Shown here: one piece after another, positions 7,306 through 14,880 of the stretch
Numbering within the stretch: the first letter of the stretch is position 1
Layout: each line of letters begins with the position of its first letter
Assembly (NCBI GenBank): GCA_001774395.1
Contig: MEZX01000001.1
Location: 49,879 to 113,878 of the forward strand
From: Candidatus Berkelbacteria bacterium RIFCSPLOWO2_01_FULL_50_28
GTDB lineage: Bacteria > Patescibacteria > UBA1384 > 2-12-FULL-50-11
Length of the DNA: 64,000 nucleotides
Direction: 5' to 3'
The notes under the pieces: model-generated
Databases searched by the model: none
What the model saw: only the letters and a program-made list of their open reading frames with translations
Told to the model about the DNA's origin: nothing
Translations under genes and position numbers: made by a program

Positions 7306-8505
7306 ATGGGTATTCTACTTAACCTAAAAACAGCCCTAAAGTCACTTTGGAATAATAGGCTTCGCAGTTTTCTTACCTTGTTGGGGATTGTCATCGGGGT
7401 TTACGCCGTTGTCACACTTTTGGCCGCGGCCCAGGGTGTCCAAAACCAAATCGGCGGTTTCGTTGAAGACTTCGGACCCCGAACAATAATAATTATGCCC
7501 GGTGAGTCGGATTCTTCTGGAACGCCAAACTTTGCCGCTCAAGCCGCCCCGTCAACGCTGGTCGTTGATGACATTAGCTACCTTCGTCAACACGCAAACC
7601 TCATTGAAGACACGATCGACTACGCTGTTTTTATCGGAGGCCTTGCGGCTCACGGCGATAAGAAATTGACCGGCATGCCTGTTGGCATCACACCGGGTGC
7701 GGAAGAACTGTTCAGCATAAAAATAATTGCCGGACGTAATTTTACCCAAAATGACCTAACCAAGAAAAGCCGAGTCTTGGTGCTAAGTGAGGCGGCGGCA
7801 GAAAAGCTAGCTGTAAAAGTGGGTGAAACGATGAATATCGGCCGTGATCAATTCAAGGTAATTGGACTCTTCGAAGTCGAGCAGTCGCTAAGTATCAGCT
7901 CCGCCCAGGGGGAGATGTTTCTCATTCCGGCACCAGTCGCAAATGAAATAAACAGGTCGCCACAGGTTAATCGCATCGTCGTCCACTCCAAAACCGTCGA
8001 AGACGTCGATAAGGCAATTGCCCAAGTAGAAAAGGTGCTTACCGCCAAACACGGCACGACCGATTTCACCGTTATGAAACCGTCCGATATTCTGAAGACG
8101 GTTGATCAGATTATTAATGTGCTGAAATATATGGTTATCGGCATCACCTCCATTTCCCTGCTTGTTGGCGGCATTGGCATTATGAACATTATGCTTGTTA
8201 CGGTGGCCGAACGAACCCGCGAGATCGGCATCCGCAAAGCAGTGGGCGCTACGGAAAGTGCGATCATGTTGCAGTTTTTGATCGAATCGGTTGTGCTAAC
8301 GGTAATTGGCGCGTTGATCGGTATTGGCTTAGCCTCTGTAACGTCGTATCTGGCCGCGAAATTCTCGCCGCTAGAACCACTCATCACCACCCAGACCATT
8401 TTGATCGCCGTAGCGATGGGCGTTATCGCAGGAGTTATCTTTGGCCTTTTCCCAGCCATTCGCGCCGCCCGTAAGAACCCCGTTGCCGCTCTCAAATACG
8501 AATAA
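7306..8505 (+). CDS. ABC transporter permease, MacB/FtsX family
   Basis: 399 residues with the MacB layout: N-terminal transmembrane helix (about 18-42: LRSFLTLLGIVIGVYAVVTL), a large extracytoplasmic MacB-core domain (about 45-260), then three helices at about 275-300, 325-350 and 365-390, with the conserved VAERTREIGIRKAVGAT loop and the C-terminal PAIRAARKNPVAAL motif. With the upstream ATPase it would form a tripartite-type or lipoprotein/peptide exporter acting by mechanotransmission. Start ATG 7306 is preceded by GGAAGGAAAAATTCTA. Substrate is not predictable. Confidence 0.88.
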   Translation: MGILLNLKTALKSLWNNRLRSFLTLLGIVIGVYAVVTLLAAAQGVQNQIGGFVEDFGPRTIIIMPGESDSSGTPNFAAQAAPSTLVVDDISYLRQHANLIEDTIDYAVFIGGLAAHGDKKLTGMPVGITPGAEELFSIKIIAGRNFTQNDLTKKSRVLVLSEAAAEKLAVKVGETMNIGRDQFKVIGLFEVEQSLSISSAQGEMFLIPAPVANEINRSPQVNRIVVHSKTVEDVDKAIAQVEKVLTAKHGTTDFTVMKPSDILKTVDQIINVLKYMVIGITSISLLVGGIGIMNIMLVTVAERTREIGIRKAVGATESAIMLQFLIESVVLTVIGALIGIGLASVTSYLAAKFSPLEPLITTQTILIAVAMGVIAGVIFGLFPAIRAARKNPVAALKYE

Positions 8506-8517
8506 ACAACCTGGTTC

Positions 8518-8663
8518 TTGACCCCTCACTAAAGAGCTAACAGCTTTCTGTAGCCCTTTTGCCTGCGGAGTTTACTGAAAGACGACCCGGAGCAGAATGT
8601 AATTGTGCTATGTGAGTGAAAAGCTGTCGAGGCAAAAGATTAGCTCTTAAGTGCGGGGTTGAC
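8518..8663 (+). other. Structured heat-shock upstream element, copy A
   Basis: TTGAC occurs at both ends (8518-8522 and 8659-8663). Arms 8520-8540 and 8640-8660 pair over 21 positions with one A-A and one U-C mismatch. Interior helices 8541-8547/8620-8626 (CAGCTTT/AAAGCTG) and 8556-8564/8630-8638 (CTTTTGCCT/AGGCAAAAG) are interleaved, giving a pseudoknot order. The copy at 63548-63691 has the same plan with compensatory changes. Whether it acts as RNA or DNA is unknown, as is the strand. Confidence 0.7.
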
Positions 8664-8687
8664 TCGGTGTAAAGTTTCCTTTACATT
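8659..8687 (+). promoter_or_regulatory. Heat-shock promoter with palindromic operator (hsp20 fusion)
   Basis: -35 TTGACT (8659-8664), 17-nt spacer, -10 TACATT (8682-8687). The 18-bp palindrome TGTAAAGTTTCCTTTACA (8668-8685) fills the spacer and covers most of the -10, so a bound repressor would block polymerase. The predicted start lies 1-2 nt before or at ATG 8696, giving a leaderless mRNA. The same layout precedes dnaK. Confidence 0.8.
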
Positions 8688-8695
8688 GTTGGTAA

Positions 8696-9301
8696 ATGTC
8701 ATCGGAATTACGCCTACTTTTACGGGACCTGCGTCAAGCCCAGGAACTGTCACAAGACGAGTTAGCCCATCAGCTGGGAATCTCTCGTCAATCAATCATT
8801 TCGCTCGAACAGGGCGCTTACTTGCCTAGTTTTCCACTGTTGATAACCATTATCGAGTTTTTCAACTGTGACCTTGAGGAGCTTGTGGAAGGCCTGGGAC
8901 AGAATGCAGCACAATTGCCCTCGAGCGACGAGGTGCCTATTCAGATGATTGAACAGCCAGCCACCAGCTCGCTCTTTGGAGCAATCAATGTCTACGAAAA
9001 CGAATCTGAGTACGAGGTTCAAGTTCAGGCGCCAGGGTTAAAAGAGAACGAGCTCAACCTTGAGTTTTCAGGTGACACGCTGACAATTACCGCTCAAACC
9101 GCGGTCGACAGGAACGATGCCACTAAAAAACTCATCCGTCGCGAGTGGGAGCACGACTCATTCAGTCGTCAGGTGCGCTTCGCTCACCCGATCAAGGAAG
9201 AAAAAGTTGAGGCCAAGCTCTCTGACGGGACGTTAAGAGTTACCGCCCCGAAAGTGGAGCCAGTCAAACCGAAGGTTAAGAAGATTGAAGTGAAGAAGTA
9301 G
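8696..9301 (+). CDS. XRE helix-turn-helix / Hsp20 small heat-shock protein fusion
   Basis: 201 residues. Residues about 1-65 are a Cro/CI-type HTH (LRQAQELSQDELAHQLGISR, QSIISLEQGAYLPSF). A linker of about 20 residues follows. Residues about 88-190 are an alpha-crystallin domain (INVYENESEYEVQVQAPGL, DTLTITAQ, LSDGTLRVTAPK, with the GxLxVxxPK-type end strand) and a Lys-rich tail. The protein should bind unfolded proteins and DNA. Its own promoter and that of dnaK carry the same palindrome, so it is the best candidate for an autorepressor that is titrated by misfolded protein (inference). The gene stands alone and is followed by a terminator. No HrcA or CtsR gene is seen in the window. Confidence 0.88.
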   Translation: MSSELRLLLRDLRQAQELSQDELAHQLGISRQSIISLEQGAYLPSFPLLITIIEFFNCDLEELVEGLGQNAAQLPSSDEVPIQMIEQPATSSLFGAINVYENESEYEVQVQAPGLKENELNLEFSGDTLTITAQTAVDRNDATKKLIRREWEHDSFSRQVRFAHPIKEEKVEAKLSDGTLRVTAPKVEPVKPKVKKIEVKK

Positions 9302-9319
9302 TCGCCTTCAAAAGCGAGC

Positions 9320-9347
9320 AAATTAGCGGCCAACTGGCCGCTAATTT
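9320..9347. terminator. Bidirectional terminator between hsp20 fusion and cyclophilin gene
   Basis: A perfect 13-bp stem (AAATTAGCGGCCA facing TGGCCGCTAATTT) with a two-base loop lies between two convergent genes. Its A/T-rich outer base pairs supply a U-rich tail in both directions. Confidence 0.8.
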
Positions 9348-9349
9348 AT

Positions 9350-9892
9350 CTACTTGACTGTGATCGAGATTATTTTATCGCCGATGGCAATTTTATTGAC
9401 GACATCCAGGCCAGAAGTGACGATGCCGAAGTTGGTGTACTGTTTGTCCAGAAAGCTCGATTCCTTTTTCACAATAAAGAATTGGGCGTCGTTAGAGACT
9501 TTAATGTCGCTACCGCGCGCCACCCCGAGCGAACCTAAAACAAACGGTTTATCGGAGAGCTCAGTAGCTATCTCGCCGCCGCCAGTACCGGTACCTAACG
9601 GATCGCCGCCCTGGATTACCCAATCTTCAACACGGTGAAAAGTGAGATTGTTATAGAAACCAGACTTCACTTTGTCTTTGAAATTCTGAACCGTCTTTGG
9701 CGCCACGCTCGGATACAGTTCCAACGTAATATCGCCTTTTGAAGTTTTGATAACTGCCGTAGTTTTTTTGAGTGAGGCGTCCGCGTTATTTGGTTGTGGA
9801 CCTGGCGCCACTGCTTTTTTGCCTGGAACCAACGCAAACAGACCCAAAATTGCCGCCAATACGATCACACCGATAATAATATTGTTTGTCAT
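9350..9892 (-). CDS. Membrane-anchored cyclophilin-type peptidyl-prolyl isomerase
   Basis: 180 residues: an N-terminal transmembrane anchor (about 5-23, IIIGVIVLAAILGLFALV), a linker, then a compact cyclophilin domain from about residue 43 (VIKTSKGDITLELYPSVAPK, NFKDKVKSGFYNNLTFHRV, WVIQGGDPLGTGTGGG, NDAQFFIV, YTNFGIVTSGLDVV). The catalytic-arginine block FHRV and the QGGDP loop are present. It would assist folding of exported proteins outside the membrane. The ATG lies only 5 nt beyond the 3' end of tRNA-Val on the same strand, so tRNA processing would leave an almost leaderless mRNA. Confidence 0.88.
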   Translation of the reverse strand: MTNNIIIGVIVLAAILGLFALVPGKKAVAPGPQPNNADASLKKTTAVIKTSKGDITLELYPSVAPKTVQNFKDKVKSGFYNNLTFHRVEDWVIQGGDPLGTGTGGGEIATELSDKPFVLGSLGVARGSDIKVSNDAQFFIVKKESSFLDKQYTNFGIVTSGLDVVNKIAIGDKIISITVK

Positions 9893-9897
9893 AGTTG

Positions 9898-9973
9898 TGC
9901 GCGGTAGTGGATTCGAACCACTGAAACCTCCTCGACGTCAACGAGGCGCTCTAACCAACTGAGCTAACCGCGC
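9898..9973 (-). tRNA. tRNA-Val (GAC)
   Basis: 76-nt cloverleaf on the minus strand: acceptor GCGCGGT pairing with ACCGCGC, D-arm GCTC/GAGC, anticodon arm CCTCG-TTGACGT-CGAGG with anticodon GAC, T-arm with GGTTCGAATCC. CCA is not encoded. The stop codon of the upstream minus-strand gene lies inside its first 10 nt. Confidence 0.95.
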
Positions 9974-10656
9974 ATTGTTGCTATCTTCTCACAAAATAAC
10001 CTGCTAATCCAGACGAGCCTGCGTTGGATTGCAACCCGTCCGTACGAAACCACGCAAACCCCTTTATAATCTAAATAGGTGGGCTTTCCAGAAGTTCGCT
10101 TGTCTAAGGAAGTGGACTTAAAGTTCTCTATTGGAACCTTCAAGGTTTCCGCCCAGTACTCTCTTGTTTGCCCGATTTTTTGATCAGCTCGTAGATGGAG
10201 ATAGAATCTGGCCTGAGTTGGACTTACTCCATAGAGCTTCTTCATACAATAAACAAAGAATTTCAGAATAGTTGGGTCAGAGCTACCAAGTGAGGTATCA
10301 GACGACTTTTTACTTCCCTCTCCCAAATAGAGAATCGCTAGGGCCAGTTCCAGAGTAGAAGCATCCGTAAGATTTAACCTGCTCATCACCGCCTCCGCTT
10401 CTAAGCGCGCTACTTCAATACGACCCGCTTTCTGTCGATTGTGCCAGCGAATTGCGTTACCGCGCGATTCATTAATTGCCTTGAGCCAATTCGCTTTGAT
10501 TGCAGTCCTTTGCTTATCGGTTAATTGGATACCAATGAACCAATAACTCAATGTTGATTTAGGAATCCCCAGCTCTATCCCAATGCGCCCAAGTGGGACG
10601 CCTTCTTTGCGCATTTTCAACGCGAGATCTTTTAAGTGAAGGAATCTTGATTTCAT
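9964..10656 (-). CDS. HTH protein with LAGLIDADG-like segment
   Basis: The open frame reaches back to 10743, but ATG 10656 has a GAGGA ribosome site and starts MKSRFLHLKDLALKMRKEGV, so 230 residues are likely. Residues about 5-40 form a resolvase/transposase-like HTH (LGRIGIELGIPKSTLSYWF). Around 100-140 there is LALAILYLGEGSKKSSD followed by DPTILKFFVYCMKKLYGV, which resembles a single LAGLIDADG helix plus the following strand of homing endonucleases. The ORF ends inside tRNA-Val. It may be a domesticated homing nuclease or a regulator; catalytic activity cannot be judged. Confidence 0.55.
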   Translation of the reverse strand: MKSRFLHLKDLALKMRKEGVPLGRIGIELGIPKSTLSYWFIGIQLTDKQRTAIKANWLKAINESRGNAIRWHNRQKAGRIEVARLEAEAVMSRLNLTDASTLELALAILYLGEGSKKSSDTSLGSSDPTILKFFVYCMKKLYGVSPTQARFYLHLRADQKIGQTREYWAETLKVPIENFKSTSLDKRTSGKPTYLDYKGVCVVSYGRVAIQRRLVWISRLFCEKIATMRG

Positions 10657-10699
10657 TACAGTATCCTCACTATGCTCTGCAGTACGGTTGCTGTCAATA

Positions 10700-11566
10700 C
10701 TAATCTTTGCTGCGTTGGGAAGGATCAAGAGCACCATCGGCAATAGCGATTTCTTCGTTGATGCGCTGCATTACGTCAGTGAAGTTTTTTACCCTTATGC
10801 GCGGCAGCTCAAATAGCGAAGATTGTTCTGTCGCCACGCCAAAATTTGTTGTTACTGCGGCACGTACCCCTAAACCAAAAACTAGATCAACAGTCTCCGC
10901 TTTGTACTGGCCGGATGGATAAGAAAAAACATATTCGGTATCTACCAAGCTGTTACTTATCTGCGTGTAAGCATTTTCGCGAGTCTGGTTGGCTAAATTA
11001 ACGTGTGACATCGTGTGGCCACCAATTTCCATTCCCGCCTCCCTCAGCTTTGTTATCTGGTCGCGCGTCATGTAACCTTTCCTGCCAACAAAGTCACCAA
11101 CGACAAAAAACGTCGCCGTCATTTTGTGATCCAGTAAAATAGGCAGGGCTTTTTTATAGGCATCAGTGTAGCCGTCGTCAAACGTTAAAATGACAGACTT
11201 TTCACCATATTTACCCTCCGCCAGCTCACTTAGGCTTATCGTGTGGTAGCCCTCAGCGACCAGCGCGTCCAGCTGGCTCGAGAGTATATCCGGCGCAACG
11301 GAGAGCTGGACCCCAAGCGGGTCATCCGTTCGATCCGCATAATCTCGAATATAGTGGTACATCAGTATCGGAACGCGGAAACTAGCACTCGAAGTGTTTG
11401 TTAGTGGAATTTGAGTTGTTGATTGGGACGGTTGGGACCCAACGACGTCGGCCGGAACTTCCGATGGCGTTGGTGCCCTCTCCAGGCTAAAACCAATTTT
11501 CACCCACATAAATACGGCCGTGCCGACCAAACAAAAAACAAAGAGCCCAAACAGTATCCGACCCAT
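10700..11566 (-). CDS. Membrane-anchored polysaccharide deacetylase (NodB homology)
   Basis: The frame is open to 11812 but that extension is antisense to tRNA-Glu, so ATG 11566 (MGRILFGLFVFCLVGTAVFM) is taken, giving 288 residues. After a signal anchor and a Ser/Thr/Pro linker comes the NodB domain: PILMYHYI, TFDDGYTDAY (catalytic and metal Asp), GGHTMSHVNL (metal His pair), FSYPSGQY (motif 3). Family CE4 enzymes remove acetyl groups from peptidoglycan or other surface polysaccharides. It is 44 nt from the downstream HTH gene on the same strand. Confidence 0.88.
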   Translation of the reverse strand: MGRILFGLFVFCLVGTAVFMWVKIGFSLERAPTPSEVPADVVGSQPSQSTTQIPLTNTSSASFRVPILMYHYIRDYADRTDDPLGVQLSVAPDILSSQLDALVAEGYHTISLSELAEGKYGEKSVILTFDDGYTDAYKKALPILLDHKMTATFFVVGDFVGRKGYMTRDQITKLREAGMEIGGHTMSHVNLANQTRENAYTQISNSLVDTEYVFSYPSGQYKAETVDLVFGLGVRAAVTTNFGVATEQSSLFELPRIRVKNFTDVMQRINEEIAIADGALDPSQRSKD

Positions 11567-11628
11567 TGCAGTAAGTATACCTCGGCTGTAATTGGGTTCA
11601 AAATAGGGTAGAATAGTTAAGATATTTG

Positions 11629-11702
11629 GGTCCCATCGTCTAGTGGCCCAGGACGCTGGATTTTCATTCCAGAAATCGCGGGTTCGACTCCCGCTGGGAC
11701 CG
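11629..11702 (+). tRNA. tRNA-Glu (TTC)
   Basis: 74-nt cloverleaf: acceptor GGTCCCA with TGGGACC, anticodon arm CTGGA-TTTTCAT-TCCAG with anticodon TTC, T-arm GCGGGTTCGACTCCCGC, discriminator G. CCA is not encoded. A strong terminator follows immediately. Confidence 0.95.
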
Positions 11703-11895
11703 CTCTTCAAAAACACTCGCCACCGGCGGGTGTTTTTGGCGAATGCATTTGGGGAGACGAACCCATTGCCGTTAGGCAATAGGTGCGATTTGTACGAGTT
11801 TACGAAGTACAAAATGAGCGTAGTGAATATAACGACTGAGCGGTCGCGAAGGAGTTATGCCGGAGCGAAGCGACGGATAATCCCGCTGGGACCGC
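11689..11895. repeat. Direct repeat of tRNA-Glu 3' end with hairpin-rich insert
   Basis: TCCCGCTGGGACCGC occurs in the tRNA (11689-11703) and again at 11881-11895, 192 bp apart. Between them, past the terminator, are three hairpins: ATTGCC-gtta-GGCAAT, TTTGTAC facing GTACAAA, and ATAAC facing GTTAT. The layout resembles a miniature insertion between attL/attR-like repeats at a tRNA 3' end. Confidence 0.6.
11709..11737 (+). terminator. Terminator of tRNA-Glu
   Basis: A 13-bp stem (11709-11721 with 11725-11737, loop ACC; one T-G pair) with AAAAA at its 5' side and TTTTT at its 3' side. Confidence 0.85.
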
Positions 11896-11918
11896 ACAAG
11901 TGGGGCGGCTAGGGTCGC

Positions 11919-12314
11919 CTAGCCGCCTTCGGGGTTATCAAGTGAGTCTTCCATCTCAGCTGCGGCTTCATGGAGACCTTCCAGGATTAGGCGCATTGCC
12001 AAGGGCAACTTTCTCTCGTCTTCCAACTGTGCTATCTGGCTACGAGCCTGGCCAATTAACTCGGAAAGCGCTATTTTCTTCTCGGGATCGACGGACTCAC
12101 TCAGTTGCCCTTCCAATCCAGTAATTCGCTCGTGCAAAATCTTCGCTCGAAGATCGGTTCGAACATCAAGCTCGATAGAGCGTGCTTGCTCCTTCCCTTT
12201 GCCCTTATGCCGTACCAGCAACCAGGAAACGGCACCGATAGCGGCAAGTCCGGCTCCGACCCCCCAGAGTAGCTTGGTATCGAGCTTCTTGGACTTTAGT
12301 TCGCGTTTACTCAA
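11919..12314 (-). CDS. Membrane-anchored hypothetical protein
   Basis: Starting at TTG 12314, which is 5 nt past a GGGAGGTG ribosome site, the product is about 131 residues: a basic N-terminus (SKRELKSKKLDTKLL), one transmembrane helix (about 16-35, WGVGAGLAAIGAVSWLLV), then a highly charged helical region likely to form a coiled coil (DLRAKILHERITGLEGQLSE). No enzymatic motif is seen. Transcription converges with the tRNA-Glu terminator. Function unknown; probably a small envelope protein. Confidence 0.6.
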   Translation of the reverse strand: MSKRELKSKKLDTKLLWGVGAGLAAIGAVSWLLVRHKGKGKEQARSIELDVRTDLRAKILHERITGLEGQLSESVDPEKKIALSELIGQARSQIAQLEDERKLPLAMRLILEGLHEAAAEMEDSLDNPEGG

Positions 12315-12369
12315 AGGTTCACCTCCCAATGGATTGAATATTAGTCTAATTTAGGCGACGCTAGAAGTG

Positions 12370-12966
12370 ATGAAACTACGAGCATTCACGCTAATTGAAG
12401 TTCTGACGGTTATCTTTATCATCGGCATCTTGGTGTCGCTCGGTGCTTACGGCTGGGCGGCAAGCCTGACGCGTTCACGTGACACACAACGGATTAGCGC
12501 CCTGCTGTCAACGAAGAACGCTTTGGAACAGTACTACCTGGAGCATCGAACTTATCCGGCGTACAAGAGTCACGTGCCCGCAGTTTACGCCGCCCGTTGG
12601 CAGCTGGAAAGTAGCTTGCCCTGCCAGAGCGGCGGCGGTTACTTAACCCCAACTTACCTGACTTCCGTTCCCGAAGACCCCAGCCATAAGCTCGGCAGTC
12701 TGGTTGAACCGTGCCAAACAACACACTACGGCCAGTACCTTTATCTACCCACTCCAAAAAGCCCGCCTGCAACAGGGTACTACCTGATCGCTCGCATGGA
12801 ACGCAACAATAACGTGAACTGGAAAAGCGAGGTGCTCACCAAACTTACGAGTGCTGGCTATAATCTACCAACACAAACATTCGCGCCCTGCACAGCAGGG
12901 CAGTTCGGAATAGACCCCGTCCCTTGCAGCCACAATTATTTTATCTCTAGCTCTCGTAACAACTAG
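12370..12966 (+). CDS. Type IV pilin-like (pseudopilin) protein
   Basis: 198 residues with a prepilin leader: MKLRAFTLIEVLTVIFIIGI, where cleavage by a PilD-type peptidase would fall before F (the usual Gly at -1 is Ala here) and Glu5 of the mature protein is present. The hydrophobic alpha-1 helix is followed by a globular domain with paired cysteines (LPCQSGGG, EPCQ, APCTAG, PVPC). It should be a pilus or DNA-uptake pseudopilin subunit, matching PilM-like, ComEA and ComEC genes elsewhere in the window. The next gene on the same strand is a membrane glycosyltransferase. Confidence 0.85.
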   Translation: MKLRAFTLIEVLTVIFIIGILVSLGAYGWAASLTRSRDTQRISALLSTKNALEQYYLEHRTYPAYKSHVPAVYAARWQLESSLPCQSGGGYLTPTYLTSVPEDPSHKLGSLVEPCQTTHYGQYLYLPTPKSPPATGYYLIARMERNNNVNWKSEVLTKLTSAGYNLPTQTFAPCTAGQFGIDPVPCSHNYFISSSRNN

Positions 12967-13032
12967 TTCTAGAGTCCAGGCTGCCCTGCTCCAGGATTAT
13001 TCTACGCTCGGGTATGATACAATTTCCCTGTT

Positions 13033-14577
13033 GTGCAACAGACGACGACTAAATTATCTGCGTTTTGGTGGCGGTTTTTTGAAATACTCCCAGGCGCTTT
13101 GACGTGGATTGCGTTACTAGGGACCATTTTCCTAAGCTTCAGTCATCCGGTGTTAGTGGCGATCTTTGTCATATGTTTTGATCTAAACTGGCTGTTTCGA
13201 TCGTTGAGGATGATGAAAAATACCTTCCTAACTTACCTTTACATTAAGAGAGATCAAAGAATAGACTGGAAAGAGAGGCTAGATTCTTTAAGCAAAAATC
13301 AGCAAATAAATAGCAGATTGGTTGTTGAGAGTATAAAACCAGACGAGCTTTACCACGCAATAATATTGGTCCATTACAAAGAGCCGCTTGAACTGTTAAT
13401 TGGTTCGATTGAGAGTTACGCTCGGAGCCGTACCAACAAAGAACGTTTGTGGTTAATATTAGGTTCAGAAGAACGGGCGGGGAACGACATCCATCGAATT
13501 TTCGAGGCCATACAAAAACGTTTCGGCAATGAATTCGGCCATATCATGCAAACGATCCACCCAGCTAACATCCCGGGCGAGATCAAGTGCAAGTCTGCCA
13601 ACGGCACTTGGGCGGCAAAAGAATTTAAAAAAGTACTTGATAGTCGCCAGATCGAGTACGACAAAGTGATTGTTCACAACTTCGATGCCGACACCATGGT
13701 TTACTCGAACTACTTTGACTATGTTGCGTATAAATATCTTACATCCCCACTTGGCCAGCCGACCTCCTTCCAACCTGTGCATGTTTACGCCAACAATATC
13801 TGGGACGTACCAGCATTGATGCGTCTTATCGCTCAAAGCTCTACACTAATTTTTATGCACAATATGTTGCGGCAAAGCCGCTTCCATCATTTTTCTTCAC
13901 GGAGTGACGTGTTTCAAACCATAGTCGACATTAACTACTGGACAGTAAATGCTATCCCCGAGGACTCAAGACAGTATTACGATTCGTACTTTCACTATCA
14001 CGGGAAATTGGTTATTGAACCAATCTATATCCCTTTACGTATGGATGCGGTTTATGCTGACGGCTACTGGCCGACAGTGCAGAATCAGTACTTCCAGTTA
14101 CGTCGTTGGGCATGGGGAATTTCCGATCTACCGTATGTTGTTGACTTGGCAGTAAAAGACCAGGCCCTTAATTGGTGGAACAAACTCGTTAAAATTCTTC
14201 AGCTAATTGAAAGCCATTTCTCCTGGGCAACATCAGCCATCTTTATCGCCATCCTTGGCTGGATGCCGCGATTATTTAGCGTCGACTTTTCCAACACCGT
14301 CTTGGGTTATAACTTCCCGATTGTTACAAGAACCATCCTGGGCTTGGCATTAGTTGGATTAATCAGCGGGATAGTTATCAGTTTCCTTCTGTTGCCACCC
14401 CGACCGCAACACCGCGGAAAGTGGTATTACCTCAATTTTGTCTGGCAATGGATTCTGGCGCCAATTGCCAGTATCTTCATCAGTTCGTTTGCCGCCATCG
14501 ATGCCCAAACGCGGCTGATGATTGGCAAACGGCTCGACTATCAAGTTACCGAAAAAGCGGTTACCAGAGACCGCTAG
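13033..14577 (+). CDS. Membrane glycosyltransferase, GT2-like
   Basis: 514 residues. Two N-terminal membrane helices (about 12-60), a cytoplasmic GT-A-like domain with YHAIILVHYKEP, KCKSANGTWA, the NFDADT metal-binding DxD-type motif and the QLRRWAWG acceptor motif (Q-x-x-R-W), then three to four C-terminal helices (about 385-490). This is the arrangement of processive or polyprenyl-linked GT2 enzymes that act on cell-surface glycans. The start is GTG 13033, 9 nt after a TACAAT -10-like box (13018-13023), so the mRNA may be leaderless. It ends one base before a convergent gene. Confidence 0.82.
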   Translation: MQQTTTKLSAFWWRFFEILPGALTWIALLGTIFLSFSHPVLVAIFVICFDLNWLFRSLRMMKNTFLTYLYIKRDQRIDWKERLDSLSKNQQINSRLVVESIKPDELYHAIILVHYKEPLELLIGSIESYARSRTNKERLWLILGSEERAGNDIHRIFEAIQKRFGNEFGHIMQTIHPANIPGEIKCKSANGTWAAKEFKKVLDSRQIEYDKVIVHNFDADTMVYSNYFDYVAYKYLTSPLGQPTSFQPVHVYANNIWDVPALMRLIAQSSTLIFMHNMLRQSRFHHFSSRSDVFQTIVDINYWTVNAIPEDSRQYYDSYFHYHGKLVIEPIYIPLRMDAVYADGYWPTVQNQYFQLRRWAWGISDLPYVVDLAVKDQALNWWNKLVKILQLIESHFSWATSAIFIAILGWMPRLFSVDFSNTVLGYNFPIVTRTILGLALVGLISGIVISFLLLPPRPQHRGKWYYLNFVWQWILAPIASIFISSFAAIDAQTRLMIGKRLDYQVTEKAVTRDR

Positions 14578-14880
14578 CTATCTGCCGCCCAAAAGAGTCA
14601 CTAGTATCAGATAGGTAATCATCACAATCTCTAAACTCGCCATCAGTAAGAGGGCGATAGTCCTTATCTTGCCCTCCCGACGAGGAGTTGCAAAGAAGAG
14701 TAGAAAATCAACCGCGAATAACGAATAGAAATACCCGCCAACCCGGCTGTCAACGTTGGGCAGCGAGCGTGAGACAAAGAAAATGATTAGGGCGATTACT
14801 AGCGCTACCAACAACCCAAAGTTGCTTCTGTCGCGCCAAACGATCTTCAGAAAATCAAGTGATATTTTTAGCCTAGACAT
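14578..14880 (-). CDS. Small membrane protein, three helices
   Basis: 100 residues, with helices at about 20-40 (FGLLVALVIALIIFFVS), 48-66 and 75-97 and a basic N-terminus. No known motif. Its start overlaps the stop of the upstream glycosidase-like gene by 8 nt, suggesting coupled translation. Function unknown. Confidence 0.6.
   Translation of the reverse strand: MSRLKISLDFLKIVWRDRSNFGLLVALVIALIIFFVSRSLPNVDSRVGGYFYSLFAVDFLLFFATPRREGKIRTIALLLMASLEIVMITYLILVTLLGGR

Noticed and set aside
8518..8663. Simple intrinsic terminator after the MacB-like permease
   Set aside because: No T-run follows the stem, and the full plan is repeated upstream of dnaK, where there is no gene ending on that strand.
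10700..11812. Longer polysaccharide deacetylase reading frame starting at 11812
   Set aside because: The extra N-terminus is antisense to tRNA-Glu and its terminator; ATG 11566 begins a good signal anchor.
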